The notes beneath the pieces were generated by a model, which was not told the origin of the DNA, made no database searches, and saw only the letters and a list, made by a program, of their open reading frames with translations. Positions 8,596-17,927 of a stretch of DNA of 36,513 nt are shown here, piece by piece. This DNA is from a virus. The stretch's first letter is position 1, and the number at the start of each line of letters is the position of its first letter. Position numbers and translations under genes: made by a program. Where the stretch lies: positions 1 through 36,513 of the IMG/VR virus record IMGVR_UViG_3300005613_000201; one strand, 5' to 3'.

Positions 8596-8620
8596 GGGGG
8601 AGACGCACACACTCCCCCTT
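8596..8620 (+). terminator. Hairpin after capsid module, likely partial terminator
   Basis: GGGGGAG (8596-8602) pairs with CTCCCCC (8612-8618) around a 9-nt loop, followed by only TTT. The stem is strong but the U-tract is short. It may reduce transcription into the tail-fibre gene or protect the 3' end of the capsid mRNA. The next gene starts 20 nt downstream. Confidence 0.6.
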
Positions 8621-8637
8621 TAGCCTAAGAGGGTTAC

Positions 8638-11625
8638 ATGGGAAGCAGCACTTTTTTCAAATCAGGTGGTGGAGCAGGTGTCGGAGCGAGTGATTATCTA
8701 CAAGATAACTTTGACGACGTAACTGTTCCTGCAAGTAACAACACATCTTTTACGTCTAATTCAGACAATAACTTTTTAAACGCTTTTTTTGGAAATGATG
8801 ATCTTCCTAAATATTCAGTTAAAACGCTTTGGGTCGATAAGCTTACTCTTTTAGAGCAGTCTCTTTGGAAAAACAACAAGCCCACATATGAGGTTACATT
8901 TACTGAAAGCTGGCCTGGAGTAAAGGCATATGCTTATGGTGATGTAAGGTTAAATAATGCAACATTTGGTAAATCCTTGGAAATCAAGGAAGAGGATGAT
9001 GGTTTTGCAGTTAGCGGTGTTATTCGCCGTATTGGTTGGCTTGTTAACCCTAGTGATAAAGGCACTGCCACATACCAGCTTTACACAGACAATGTCGACA
9101 CAACGAATACAATCGATGTAAGTGATTTAAATCCTGTTTCTCTTAATCACGGGATTAACAAATACGCTATGCTAGAGCATCAAAGCTCTAATGACACAAA
9201 AGATATTCATGAATTTAGGGTACAACCAAATCAAGGAACCATAGGTTCAATTGCTGGAGTTATCGTTTATTATGAAAACGCGACTTCAGATATCGATCTA
9301 TTTCCTGGTAATACGTATGTCAATAAAGCCAAAGTTACGACAACTGGCGTATCAAATATTGCTTTAGAAACACCTAGTGGAAATGTGGGTGCGGCTACAG
9401 TTATCAGGAAGCTTTCAAGCGGCTTATATGACACTGTAAGTGTAGAGCCTGAGAACATTGTTTCTGTCGGTGTTGGATCCAGTGGGGCGGCGACAATTTC
9501 TGTCACAACTGGAGAAGGAGCAAGTTTTCCTATTGGCTCTGGAGTTGTGGGGCAGGATGTAGGTGGTTCTATTTATGTTGGAGCAGTCACCAATGTCTCT
9601 ACTGATACTTTGACGGTCAGCCCAGCTCTTTCTTTTGGTGTTTCTGGACCGATCTATAAAGCCTGGGCGGGTGGAAGCACTTTGACCATTGGCGCATCAT
9701 TGTATTCAAATAACTTTGTTTTTGATCCTGAAACAGCGGCTGTTGATGTAGACGCAAATGGATTTAACAACAGCAATACAGGTGATTTTTATTATTCTGA
9801 CCCAGAAAAAAAATACCGTGTTTGGGGTGATCAATTAGAAACAGGTCTTTTAGACGGTGAGTACTGTTTAAAGTTTAACGGTAATACTACGGGATTTTTT
9901 CAAGTTGATGGTAGATTTAGCGCTGTTGAACTTGAGTGGGTTGGAACAAGCGGAATTATTCATGGTACGTTTGGGATTAACGGTGCCTTAAGTTACGGAA
10001 TTAATGAAGCATTTAGCGGTATTGAAAAGAAAACGGTCTTTACAAACGCTGGACCAGGTTGGCATTCTTTTAATTTTAGTGTCGGTGCTTCTTTTATAAA
10101 TGTTGGAATTAGAAAGATTAATTTCTATGAGCTTGATGCATCCATTGGTGTTTCTACTGGAGGTTTAGCTCAGTATAAAACAATTGAAGATCAAGCAGAG
10201 AGAACTGCAGTAAATGCAACGCTGATGCAGTTGGGTACCTATCAACGAATCTATGCTGATGAGCTTTATTTAAAGGGTGATTGGAGTAGAGGAACCACTA
10301 GTACATCAGCTGGGGGTGTTTTCTATGCAGGAGCCAGTACAAACTCAAACCTTAGTTTTAATTTCTATGGTTCCGAATTTGCTGTCATTGGAAACGCAGG
10401 ATCGTCTTTGGTTGTTACTCTTAACGGAAGCTCAATTGCCGCTAATTTTAACACAATGATTGATGCTGGTAGTGAAGACTGGCACGAAGTATCTGTAACA
10501 AATGAAGACGGTACAACTCGAGTAGAAGCCGTTGATTTTACAAGAACAAGAGACGAGCTTGAAAACTTACAAAATTATTTACCGCGGCAGGAGCTTGATA
10601 CAGGAATCAGTGTCATTACTCAGGCAACTACTCCTCGAAATCCTAAAGAAGGTACAATTTGGGCTCCAAATGCCTCTGGAAGAGAAGTTTATATATACCT
10701 TTTTGGTGCTTGGAACCGTTTTGTTATTAATGGTCGCAGCGACGATCCTAATGCGGGTGTTTTCTTTTTAAGATCACATGGTAGTTCTGATGGAGCAAAT
10801 ACTGGAGCAAGTGGTACTGCAGAAGCGTTTAATAACGCCTCATGGATAAGTGAAACGTCTTCCTCGTCTTCACGATTTTTAGGTCAAGGTGGTAATGCTG
10901 CTTATGGAAATAATCATCATTGGCTTGATGGTGAAAGCAGTGCAGGATCAGTAGCAGCGTTATTTGAAAGATATAACAGATCAAGCTGGTTGACTCTTCC
11001 AAACAGAAGCACAGCAAGAGAGCGAGCTCCGGTAAATGAATTCAATGGCTTCTTTTATGGAAACAGAGGAGTGACTGCTTCTGGAAACAGTGCAACAGCA
11101 GTAAATACTGCAGACAAATGGAATGGAGCGTCTTGGACAACGGTTACAGCATGGTCTAATGCGCACATGGGTGGATTGTCTTTTACTAACAATAATCTTT
11201 TGCATGCGGTGGCTGGAGTGAATACGGTGGGCACTAGTAGTTCTGCTAACGAGGCTAGGACTACAGCGGACTCTGTAAGCACCCTAACAGCCCTTCCAGT
11301 GGGCTCTGGAACATCAGGTGGGTCTGCAGGTCCTGGAGGAGTTGCTTATGCTCCTAGTTGTCCAAATGGTGCTTCAGCAAACTCTGACGCGGGTTACACT
11401 TGGAATGGTGCAGGATGGACTTCACTGACCGCTGCCTATACGCAATTTGCCGATAGAACAAACTCAGCTACGTCTGCAAACAATTTGGTTTGGTTTTCAA
11501 ACAGTGGTCAAACTGCACCAAGCAGTAATGTCATCACAACAAGTATGGCGTTTGATGGAGTGTCGGTCAGTAGTTCTGTAAGTTCGATTACGGGAAGAGG
11601 AGGAAGCCAGCTCAGTGGATTATAA
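8638..11625 (+). CDS. Tail fibre / tail appendage protein with kelch-like C-terminus
   Basis: 995 residues, the longest protein of the phage. A Gly-rich N-terminus is followed by long beta-rich stretches with Ser/Thr/Asn/Gly. From about residue 690 to the end there are recurring units ending in W-N-G-[AS]-x-W-T (for example WNGASWTTVTAW and WNGAGWTSLTAAY), alternating with Gly/Asn/Ala-rich loops. This resembles the kelch-like repeats seen in appendage proteins of marine and environmental phages. I infer a receptor-contacting fibre. No enzymatic motif was recognised. A Shine-Dalgarno site is weak (GAGGG); the 3' end overlaps the next gene by 11 nt. Confidence 0.8.
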   Translation: MGSSTFFKSGGGAGVGASDYLQDNFDDVTVPASNNTSFTSNSDNNFLNAFFGNDDLPKYSVKTLWVDKLTLLEQSLWKNNKPTYEVTFTESWPGVKAYAYGDVRLNNATFGKSLEIKEEDDGFAVSGVIRRIGWLVNPSDKGTATYQLYTDNVDTTNTIDVSDLNPVSLNHGINKYAMLEHQSSNDTKDIHEFRVQPNQGTIGSIAGVIVYYENATSDIDLFPGNTYVNKAKVTTTGVSNIALETPSGNVGAATVIRKLSSGLYDTVSVEPENIVSVGVGSSGAATISVTTGEGASFPIGSGVVGQDVGGSIYVGAVTNVSTDTLTVSPALSFGVSGPIYKAWAGGSTLTIGASLYSNNFVFDPETAAVDVDANGFNNSNTGDFYYSDPEKKYRVWGDQLETGLLDGEYCLKFNGNTTGFFQVDGRFSAVELEWVGTSGIIHGTFGINGALSYGINEAFSGIEKKTVFTNAGPGWHSFNFSVGASFINVGIRKINFYELDASIGVSTGGLAQYKTIEDQAERTAVNATLMQLGTYQRIYADELYLKGDWSRGTTSTSAGGVFYAGASTNSNLSFNFYGSEFAVIGNAGSSLVVTLNGSSIAANFNTMIDAGSEDWHEVSVTNEDGTTRVEAVDFTRTRDELENLQNYLPRQELDTGISVITQATTPRNPKEGTIWAPNASGREVYIYLFGAWNRFVINGRSDDPNAGVFFLRSHGSSDGANTGASGTAEAFNNASWISETSSSSSRFLGQGGNAAYGNNHHWLDGESSAGSVAALFERYNRSSWLTLPNRSTARERAPVNEFNGFFYGNRGVTASGNSATAVNTADKWNGASWTTVTAWSNAHMGGLSFTNNNLLHAVAGVNTVGTSSSANEARTTADSVSTLTALPVGSGTSGGSAGPGGVAYAPSCPNGASANSDAGYTWNGAGWTSLTAAYTQFADRTNSATSANNLVWFSNSGQTAPSSNVITTSMAFDGVSVSSSVSSITGRGGSQLSGL

Positions 11626-12295
11626 TAAGGTTTTAGAGCTTCTAAACGACGATAAAATTGAACTAGCTAAAAGCTTCAAAGATCAAATCAATAAGAAGTT
11701 AGCGTTGGGCATGACAAAGTACGTGTGTAAAAACGGCACACTTTCAGATGGTCACGAAAAGATCACTGATGCTCAGCGATATTTTCAATCGATTAAAGAA
11801 ATGTATTATTATTCTATTGAGTTAGAAAATCAGCGTGTTTTGGCAATGGAAGCACAGGCGGATCTTATGGATGCTGAAGAGCTGATTAATGTTGCAAAAA
11901 AGCCCTCTCAAAAGCTTAGAGCTGAAGCTAAATTACTTAAAGCAAAAACTGCACTAACAAATTGTCTTGTAAACATTGAAGACAAAAAGCGTTGTTTAAG
12001 TGCATTTAATGAGGTCAGAGAAGAGCTAAAAGAAAAAGTTGAGTCTCAATATCCTGAAGGAATTGAGCAGGCTGAAGAAGATAATTGGAAAGCTGTTGCT
12101 CGGTATAGAATGTACAAAAAGAAACTAGGCCTACCTCAAGAGCTTACTCATATTCCGCTTGAAAAGTCCTTAAAGGCAAAAATTGGATTAGAGCACGAAA
12201 GCCCAGAAATGGCGTTATGGTTAGGTGTAACTGAACCGAGATCGTTAAATGAATTACAAGCACAAAACCCACATAAACTTGAGGTGAAGGAATGA
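11615..12295 (+). CDS. Helical protein, 226 aa, downstream of tail fibre
   Basis: Starts at GTG 11615 with AGGAGG 11 nt upstream. The protein is almost entirely helical and highly charged, with a long Ala/Leu/Lys/Glu segment in the middle (about residues 60-140) that should form a coiled coil. Proteins of this type directly after a fibre gene may be fibre-assembly chaperones, comparable in position to tail-fibre assembly proteins, but I see no specific family motif. It overlaps the next gene by four nt (ATGA). Confidence 0.6.
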   Translation: MDYNKVLELLNDDKIELAKSFKDQINKKLALGMTKYVCKNGTLSDGHEKITDAQRYFQSIKEMYYYSIELENQRVLAMEAQADLMDAEELINVAKKPSQKLRAEAKLLKAKTALTNCLVNIEDKKRCLSAFNEVREELKEKVESQYPEGIEQAEEDNWKAVARYRMYKKKLGLPQELTHIPLEKSLKAKIGLEHESPEMALWLGVTEPRSLNELQAQNPHKLEVKE

Positions 12296-12768
12296 AGGAA
12301 TATTCGTTTTCTTTTGGCGACGGCGACCCTGCCACTTATGGCGGACTCAGCCCAACTTTTACTTATTTTGCTGACAGCACAGGTAATACTTATGTACCAC
12401 CAGGTATTACGGAGCCCATCGCAAATAGCGGAATTTATTACTTTTCTTACGCTCCAACCTTTAGCATCTCTTTTACAATAGATGGAACGTCAAGTATTGC
12501 CACATCAAGTGATCGGTATATAACAAACAATTTAGATCCTATTCAGGTTGTGGATCAGAGAATTGGTGATGCTAATTCTGACATTGGAAACACGCTTACT
12601 GTACCTGATACGGTGTTGGGTTATCTTCGAAGAAACTTTAGTGTTCAAGAGGGTGAAGCGGTGTTTACAAAAGCGTCTGGTAAGTGGCAGGTATACGCCA
12701 AAGGATCTTCTACTCTTTTGTTTGAAAAGGATCTGACTAACAACACTACCGAGGCGCGTAAGTCTTAA
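12292..12768 (+). CDS. Beta-rich virion-type protein, 158 aa
   Basis: Start ATG 12292 overlaps the preceding stop (ATGA), so the two genes are translationally coupled. The sequence is beta-rich with many Thr, Ser, Tyr and Gly and a Pro-rich stretch near the start (about residues 12-40). No signal peptide, membrane helix or catalytic motif is seen. It lies between fibre-associated genes and the glycosyltransferase gene. Likely a small tail or fibre component; evidence is positional. Confidence 0.6.
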   Translation: MKEYSFSFGDGDPATYGGLSPTFTYFADSTGNTYVPPGITEPIANSGIYYFSYAPTFSISFTIDGTSSIATSSDRYITNNLDPIQVVDQRIGDANSDIGNTLTVPDTVLGYLRRNFSVQEGEAVFTKASGKWQVYAKGSSTLLFEKDLTNNTTEARKS

Positions 12769-12821
12769 ATCAATTGTTGATCGATTAGAATTTTCTACAT
12801 ACGCTTTGTTTGGAGGTATTT

Positions 12822-15008
12822 ATGAGGCCAAGCATTGCACTGTGTATGATTATGAAAAACGAGGAGGAAAACCTTTCTCGTGTATTGTCTAGTGTTGAAG
12901 AGTGTTTTGATGAAATTCACATTACTGACACTGGATCTACTGACAAGTCTGTCGATGTAGCAGAGACTTTTGGAGCCAAGGTTCACCATTTTGAATGGAT
13001 TGAAGATTTTGGCGCAGCAAGAAACTATTCATTTAGTCATGCAACCACAGATTACATTATGTGGTTAGATTGTGACGACACACTAGATAACAAAGAGGCG
13101 TTTTTAAAATGGCGAGACAACGCCATGGTCATGAATGATTATTGGCTAAATACCTATCACTATGCCTTAGATCAAAATGGTAGACCTGTTTGTTCGTTTG
13201 CAAGAGAGCGTGTCGTAAAACGTTCAAAAGGGTTTAAGTGGAAATATTTCCTTCACGAGGGAATCGCTCCAATTAGTGAAGACGGATCCAGTTTTAAAAG
13301 TTCATTTGTAAGTACATGGTCTGTAAAACACCACAGAACAGTTAAAGATTTAGAAAAAGATAAAGGTAGAAACATTCGGATTATTGAGAGTCACCTAAAC
13401 AAAGGTGAAGAGCTTGATGAAAGAATGAATTATTATTACGGAAAAGAGTTGTTTGAGGCTGGAAAGAACAAAGAGGCAATCAAGCAATTAACGATGGCAA
13501 TGAAGCAAGAAAAGATGGAGCTTCATGATCGAATTCTTTGTATGCAGTATCTTTGCATCACTCTTTTAAAGTCAGACAAATTAGAGAACTATTTAGCGTG
13601 TCAGGAGGTAGCACAACAAGGTTTAAGGCTTATGCCTCATAGGGCCGAGTTTTATTGTTTTATTGGTGATGCGTATTTAAAGCAAAACCAATTACATGAG
13701 GCTATACCTAGTTTTGAAGCTGCAAAGCGGTGCAAAAATACCTCCGCACCAAGACCGGGTATGGCCTCGCCAATTTTCTCTTATGGTGATGTTTATGGGC
13801 CTTATCCAACAAAACAATTAATTAGAATTTATGCTCGTTTAAATGATGCCGATAGTGCGGTTGAGGAGCTCGAGTATGCGAAAAAAAAGTGGCCAGATGA
13901 TCCTGAAATTCAAGGTCTTGAGCCGGACATTAAGCGATTACAAAAACGAATTAATATTACTGGTGATCGGCATGACACTGATGACATTGTATTTACTTGC
14001 CCTCCTATGAATTTGTATGACTGGGATTATGAGATCTACAAAGAAAAGGGAATTGGGGGATCAGAAACAGCTCTTGTTGAAATGGCCTATTGGTTAAAAA
14101 AGCTAACCAAAAAAAGGGTCTTAGTGTTTCACACCAGAAAAGAAAACAAGGTTATTGAGGGTGTTGAGTACTTTAAACAAGATGATTTATTTACATACTT
14201 CGATGCTTTTAAACCAAAGCTTCATATTGCGTGGAGACATGGAACGCCTTTAACTCATGCTAAGACACTTGTTTGGTCACATGATTTAGTGACTAATGAC
14301 ACTCACAACACAGATAAGTTTGATAAGATTCTTTGTTTAAGTGAGTTTCATAAAAACTACTATCACTCAATGGTAGGAACCCCATTAGATAAGATTGATT
14401 TAACCTCTAATGGAATTGACCCAACTCGTTTTCGAGATCTTGAAACAAACAAAGATGAAAACAAGATCATCTATTCTTCCTCTCCTGATCGAGGATTAAA
14501 AGAGGCTATGCTTGTGATGGATGAAGTGGTCAAAGAGATGCCCAACGCCAAGCTTCATGTGTTTTATGGTTTTAACAACATGGAAAAGTTTGGCATGACA
14601 GATGTAGTCAACGAATTAAAGAAGATGATTAAAGAGCGTGATCATGTTGTGTTTCATGGAAACGTCTCTCAAAAGCAGTTAGCCCACGAATTTTCAAGTG
14701 CGGCTGTATGGTTATATCCAACGTGGTTTCTAGAGACCTATTGTATTACTGCAATTGAGGCTTTGTGCTGTCAGGTCTATCCGGTAGTTCGAAATATTGG
14801 AGCCTTACAAAATACTCTTGCATATGCTGCAGCACGTAATATGGCTGAATTAGTGGATGCTCGGCCGGACACGGAAGAGGGAATAAGAGATTTTGCACGC
14901 AGAACAGTGGATGCGTTAAAGCAAAAAAAATGGCAAAATGTTAATATAGACCCTGAAGCATATTCATGGGAATCTGTCGCAAAGCAGTGGATTAAGGATT
15001 ATCTATAA
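12822..15008 (+). CDS. Bifunctional glycosyltransferase: GT2 - TPR - GT4
   Basis: 728 residues. ATG 12822 is preceded by GGAGG at 12812-12816; an in-frame TTG at 12810 is too close to that site to be the start. Residues 1-170 are a GT-A (family GT2) domain of the kind linked to TPRs: IALCMIMKNEE, DTGSTD (36-41), DFGAARNYS and the metal/sugar motif WLDCDD (81-86). Residues about 195-380 are helical repeats of TPR type. The C-terminal part is GT-B (GT4-like), with SNGID, a Gly-rich sugar-nucleotide region and the EX7E motif at Glu638/Glu646 (ETYCITAIE). It should transfer two sugars or build a short glycan from nucleotide sugars. It sits between virion genes in the same transcript, so modification of virion proteins is plausible; host-surface modification is the alternative. 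Confidence 0.88.
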   Translation: MRPSIALCMIMKNEEENLSRVLSSVEECFDEIHITDTGSTDKSVDVAETFGAKVHHFEWIEDFGAARNYSFSHATTDYIMWLDCDDTLDNKEAFLKWRDNAMVMNDYWLNTYHYALDQNGRPVCSFARERVVKRSKGFKWKYFLHEGIAPISEDGSSFKSSFVSTWSVKHHRTVKDLEKDKGRNIRIIESHLNKGEELDERMNYYYGKELFEAGKNKEAIKQLTMAMKQEKMELHDRILCMQYLCITLLKSDKLENYLACQEVAQQGLRLMPHRAEFYCFIGDAYLKQNQLHEAIPSFEAAKRCKNTSAPRPGMASPIFSYGDVYGPYPTKQLIRIYARLNDADSAVEELEYAKKKWPDDPEIQGLEPDIKRLQKRINITGDRHDTDDIVFTCPPMNLYDWDYEIYKEKGIGGSETALVEMAYWLKKLTKKRVLVFHTRKENKVIEGVEYFKQDDLFTYFDAFKPKLHIAWRHGTPLTHAKTLVWSHDLVTNDTHNTDKFDKILCLSEFHKNYYHSMVGTPLDKIDLTSNGIDPTRFRDLETNKDENKIIYSSSPDRGLKEAMLVMDEVVKEMPNAKLHVFYGFNNMEKFGMTDVVNELKKMIKERDHVVFHGNVSQKQLAHEFSSAAVWLYPTWFLETYCITAIEALCCQVYPVVRNIGALQNTLAYAAARNMAELVDARPDTEEGIRDFARRTVDALKQKKWQNVNIDPEAYSWESVAKQWIKDYL

Positions 15009-15205
15009 TGGCTTACGGTTGGGATGTTCAAATAGTTGGCAATGCCTTAAATTCTTTTGGATTTACAGGTTTTGATACAATTGCTGGACTTGGACTAAAC
15101 ACGTATGGTTTTTTGTGGCCCAACAGTAACATTTGGACTTCATGCGATACGGCGATTACAACGACATGGACCGAGTGTGAAATTTGCACGGAGGGCAACG
15201 GTTAA
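15008..15205 (+). CDS. Small Trp/Gly-rich protein, 65 aa
   Basis: ATG 15008 overlaps the stop of the glycosyltransferase gene (TAATG), and its own stop overlaps the next start in the same way. The protein is rich in aromatic residues, Gly, Thr and Asn, and has a C-terminal cluster of cysteines (SCDTA, CEICTEG). Similar small Trp-rich proteins occur beside connector genes in podoviruses. Function unknown; probable virion component. Confidence 0.65.
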   Translation: MAYGWDVQIVGNALNSFGFTGFDTIAGLGLNTYGFLWPNSNIWTSCDTAITTTWTECEICTEGNG

Positions 15206-15861
15206 TGACTTTGGGGGAACTAAAGACTCTCGTTAGTTACTGGGTTGATGATCTAGACTTTGGTTACTTTACTGAAGATCAGGTCCGGGAATTTATCAAC
15301 CAAGCTTTACGCGAGATTCAAAAATACCTGGTTCTGGCAGGTGAGAATTATTACCTCAAATGCGTAGAGACAACTACTGTTACCGATCAAGCCGATTATG
15401 TTTTGCCTCAAGATTTTCTGAAGCTTAACAGGCTGGAATACATAGACGGTCAAACAACAACCACTCAGCCCATCACTATTGATGGAATAACGCTGAATCA
15501 AAAAAATGTATTTCCCATCGATAGCGGTACACCTGTTTCATATTTTCTAAAAAAGAACAGGCTTATCTTAGTGCCCCCTCCCGATTCTCCACAAACTCTT
15601 AGATTGTTTTACACCTATAGAGTTCCAGAGCTAATTGAAGATGCGGAAACGCCAGATATTCCAGCTGAATATCACCAGGCTCCTGCTATATGGGCAGCAG
15701 TAGATTGCTTACTAAAGGATGGTAGAGATCCATCAACTTTGCTAATTAAGAAACAAGAATATTTGTCGCTTTTCAAACAACACGCTGATGAACGCACTGT
15801 TGATAAGCCAAGGGAAGTAATAACAACCGATGGTTATTTAACGGGATCATATTTTTATTAA
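15205..15861 (+). CDS. Head-tail adaptor (P22 gp4-like)
   Basis: 218 residues from ATG 15205 with GGAGGG 10 nt upstream; the overlap TAATG with the previous gene supports this start over a TTG at 15184. The helical N-terminus (LKTLVSYWVDDLDFGYFTED...FINQALREIQKYL) is followed by a beta segment (DYVLPQDFLKLNRLEYIDGQ) and helices with PAEYHQAPAIWAAVDCLL. This layout matches the adaptor/connector proteins of podovirus tails that sit under the portal. It precedes a large gp10-like tail protein, as expected for a connector module. Confidence 0.75.
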   Translation: MTLGELKTLVSYWVDDLDFGYFTEDQVREFINQALREIQKYLVLAGENYYLKCVETTTVTDQADYVLPQDFLKLNRLEYIDGQTTTTQPITIDGITLNQKNVFPIDSGTPVSYFLKKNRLILVPPPDSPQTLRLFYTYRVPELIEDAETPDIPAEYHQAPAIWAAVDCLLKDGRDPSTLLIKKQEYLSLFKQHADERTVDKPREVITTDGYLTGSYFY

Positions 15862-17592
15862 ATGCCTCAGCCAAAGCTTAAAAGTGAAAACTATCAAAAT
15901 CTTGGTGGTATAAACATCAAGGCAAGTGAATACATCACTGGCCCTTTTCAGTTTTTAGACATAAGAAATTTAGACTTTGAACGACCTGGATCTCTTAAAC
16001 AACGCGACGGCTCTACCCTATATACTGGTGCTACTGTTAGTGGCCGTATTACTGGTCTTTATGAGTTTGAAAAACTAGATGGATCGAGCTATTTAATTTC
16101 GTCAGCAAACACGAACATTTATACGGTTACAAGTGGTGGGTTTAGTGTTTTTAACACCGGCTTAAAAAACAACGCACTCTTTGATTTTGTTACTTTTGTT
16201 GATCGACTGTTTTCTGCAAACGGGGAAGATTTTTTCAAGTTTGATGGGACAAATGTTTCTGAGTATTCTCTTCCTGATGGAGCTACGTTTACGGTTGGAT
16301 ACACGTCTGGTCCTACTGGAACGACGGGTCTTTATAAGTATGCATACGGATATTTAAATGATCGTGGTTATTTGGGACCATGTGGTCCTGAGATATCAGC
16401 ATCGGTTACTGCTACTAACAATGCGGTTTTAACGGGATTAACTACTCCACTAGGCTTTGGCATTACTTCGCTTGTTTTTTATCGGACATCTCCAAACGGG
16501 TCTGATCTATTTCAAATAGGCACAGCTCCTGCTGGCGCTAGCATATTTGTCGACTCAAATTTGTCACTTGGGACAACCCCTTGTAATGACAATCTTTATT
16601 TTACTTTAGCGCCTCGATATTTAGAGATTTATAATAATCAGCTCTTTATGGCTGGGTTTTCTTCAGCTTTATCTACGTTTTATTTTAGTGATATCGGAGA
16701 GCCAGAGGGAGTTCCTCCGGAGAACTTTGTAGAAGTTAGAACTAACGATGGAGATCGAATTACAGGAATGGCAAACTTTCTTGGATCATTGTTAGTGTTC
16801 AAGGAAAGGTCGTTTCACGTTTTATCAGGTGATAATCCCACTAACTTTCTTCTTAGAGAAATATCTAATCAATACGGGTGTTTATCAAACAGAGCGGTTG
16901 TAAACTTTGAAGATCGAATTTTGTTTTTAGATAGAAAAGGCATTGTTGAATACAATGGAGCAAACATTCGAGTCATTTCTAATCCAATTGAATCTGTGTT
17001 TTTAGGAATGAATTTAACTGCAGCTAAAGATAATGCTGTAGCAATTCACAATAGATTATCGAATCAGGCTTGGTTTGCTATTCCTTGTGATGGTTCTACG
17101 GAGAACAATTGTGTTATTGTTTATGATTATCTTTTGGATGCGTGGACCATTTTTGAAGGGTTTAATTCCTCTTCGTTGACTGTAGCGCGGCGTGAATTTG
17201 GTCAAGAAACAGTGTTTACTGGGTCATACAATGGTTCTATTAGCAATTTCGGCGCGAGTCTTTACGGAGACAACGGCCAAGGATTTACGTGCTCATTTAA
17301 GACGAGATTTCTCAGTGAGATGGGGAAATCTACGACGGAGCAATACCGGCGATTATATATGGACGTTGACCCAATTGCGGGCGTTACCACACCATTAGAA
17401 ATTAAATTTAAAAAAGATTATCAAGACGATACGGTTTTAGAGCGTACGATGTACTCAAGCCAGTTTCAATCTCGCATTGATTTTGGCATCCCAGCAAAGT
17501 CTTTAGCGTTTGAGATGTTTAAAAACGGAGCATCAACAAGCATCCAGGTTAACGGTTTTACTATTGAGTCTAGGGAGCAGCGAAGAACATGA
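15862..17592 (+). CDS. Tail hub / DNA-stabilisation protein (P22 gp10-like)
   Basis: 576 residues, beginning directly after the adaptor stop. The N-terminal block (QNLGGINIKAS, LDIRNLDFERPGSLKQRDGS) and repeating beta strands with F/Y-G-x motifs, including LVFKERSFHVLSGDNP (about residues 311-326) and RILFLDRKGIVEYNG, are typical of the large beta-propeller-like tail proteins that follow the adaptor in P22-like and related podoviruses. It would close the portal channel and connect to fibres. No enzymatic motif. Overlaps the next gene by four nt. Confidence 0.72.
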   Translation: MPQPKLKSENYQNLGGINIKASEYITGPFQFLDIRNLDFERPGSLKQRDGSTLYTGATVSGRITGLYEFEKLDGSSYLISSANTNIYTVTSGGFSVFNTGLKNNALFDFVTFVDRLFSANGEDFFKFDGTNVSEYSLPDGATFTVGYTSGPTGTTGLYKYAYGYLNDRGYLGPCGPEISASVTATNNAVLTGLTTPLGFGITSLVFYRTSPNGSDLFQIGTAPAGASIFVDSNLSLGTTPCNDNLYFTLAPRYLEIYNNQLFMAGFSSALSTFYFSDIGEPEGVPPENFVEVRTNDGDRITGMANFLGSLLVFKERSFHVLSGDNPTNFLLREISNQYGCLSNRAVVNFEDRILFLDRKGIVEYNGANIRVISNPIESVFLGMNLTAAKDNAVAIHNRLSNQAWFAIPCDGSTENNCVIVYDYLLDAWTIFEGFNSSSLTVARREFGQETVFTGSYNGSISNFGASLYGDNGQGFTCSFKTRFLSEMGKSTTEQYRRLYMDVDPIAGVTTPLEIKFKKDYQDDTVLERTMYSSQFQSRIDFGIPAKSLAFEMFKNGASTSIQVNGFTIESREQRRT

Positions 17593-17918
17593 AGATTAAA
17601 GCGACTCCTGATGTTTCAAACGTTTCAAGTCTTGAAGAGCTTAAGAGATTTAGCACCATTGTTCTTAAAGAAATAGTTGAAGTAATTAACGGAAATGTGC
17701 GTATTGACGACAATTTATCTGCAAATATTATTTCTGTCAGTTTAGCGGGTGCTACTGAGGTCGCGGTCAGTCATGGTTTAAATCGATCTCCTATTGGTTA
17801 TTTAGTGGTAAAAGCGCCGTCGGCTTTATCAGTTTTTGATGGAGATAGTGAAAATACTGCAGAAACTTTGTATATTAAAAGTAATGCTAATGCTCAAGTA
17901 AGCTTACTTGTATTTTAA
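17589..17918 (+). CDS. Small tail-region protein, 109 aa
   Basis: Start ATG 17589 overlaps the previous stop (ATGA). The N-terminal half is helical, and the C-terminal half has the pattern SHGLNRSPIGYLVVKAPSAL (about residues 62-81), which recurs in small proteins next to podovirus tail genes. It has no membrane helix. Probably a minor virion or fibre-attachment protein; family name not known to me. Confidence 0.65.
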   Translation: MKIKATPDVSNVSSLEELKRFSTIVLKEIVEVINGNVRIDDNLSANIISVSLAGATEVAVSHGLNRSPIGYLVVKAPSALSVFDGDSENTAETLYIKSNANAQVSLLVF

Positions 17919-17927
17919 GGATAGATT

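Noticed and set aside
10829-11282. Three minus-strand frames in the tail-fibre gene
   Set aside because: They overlap each other, have no ribosome-binding sites, and lie in repeat-rich coding DNA whose reverse complement tends to stay open.
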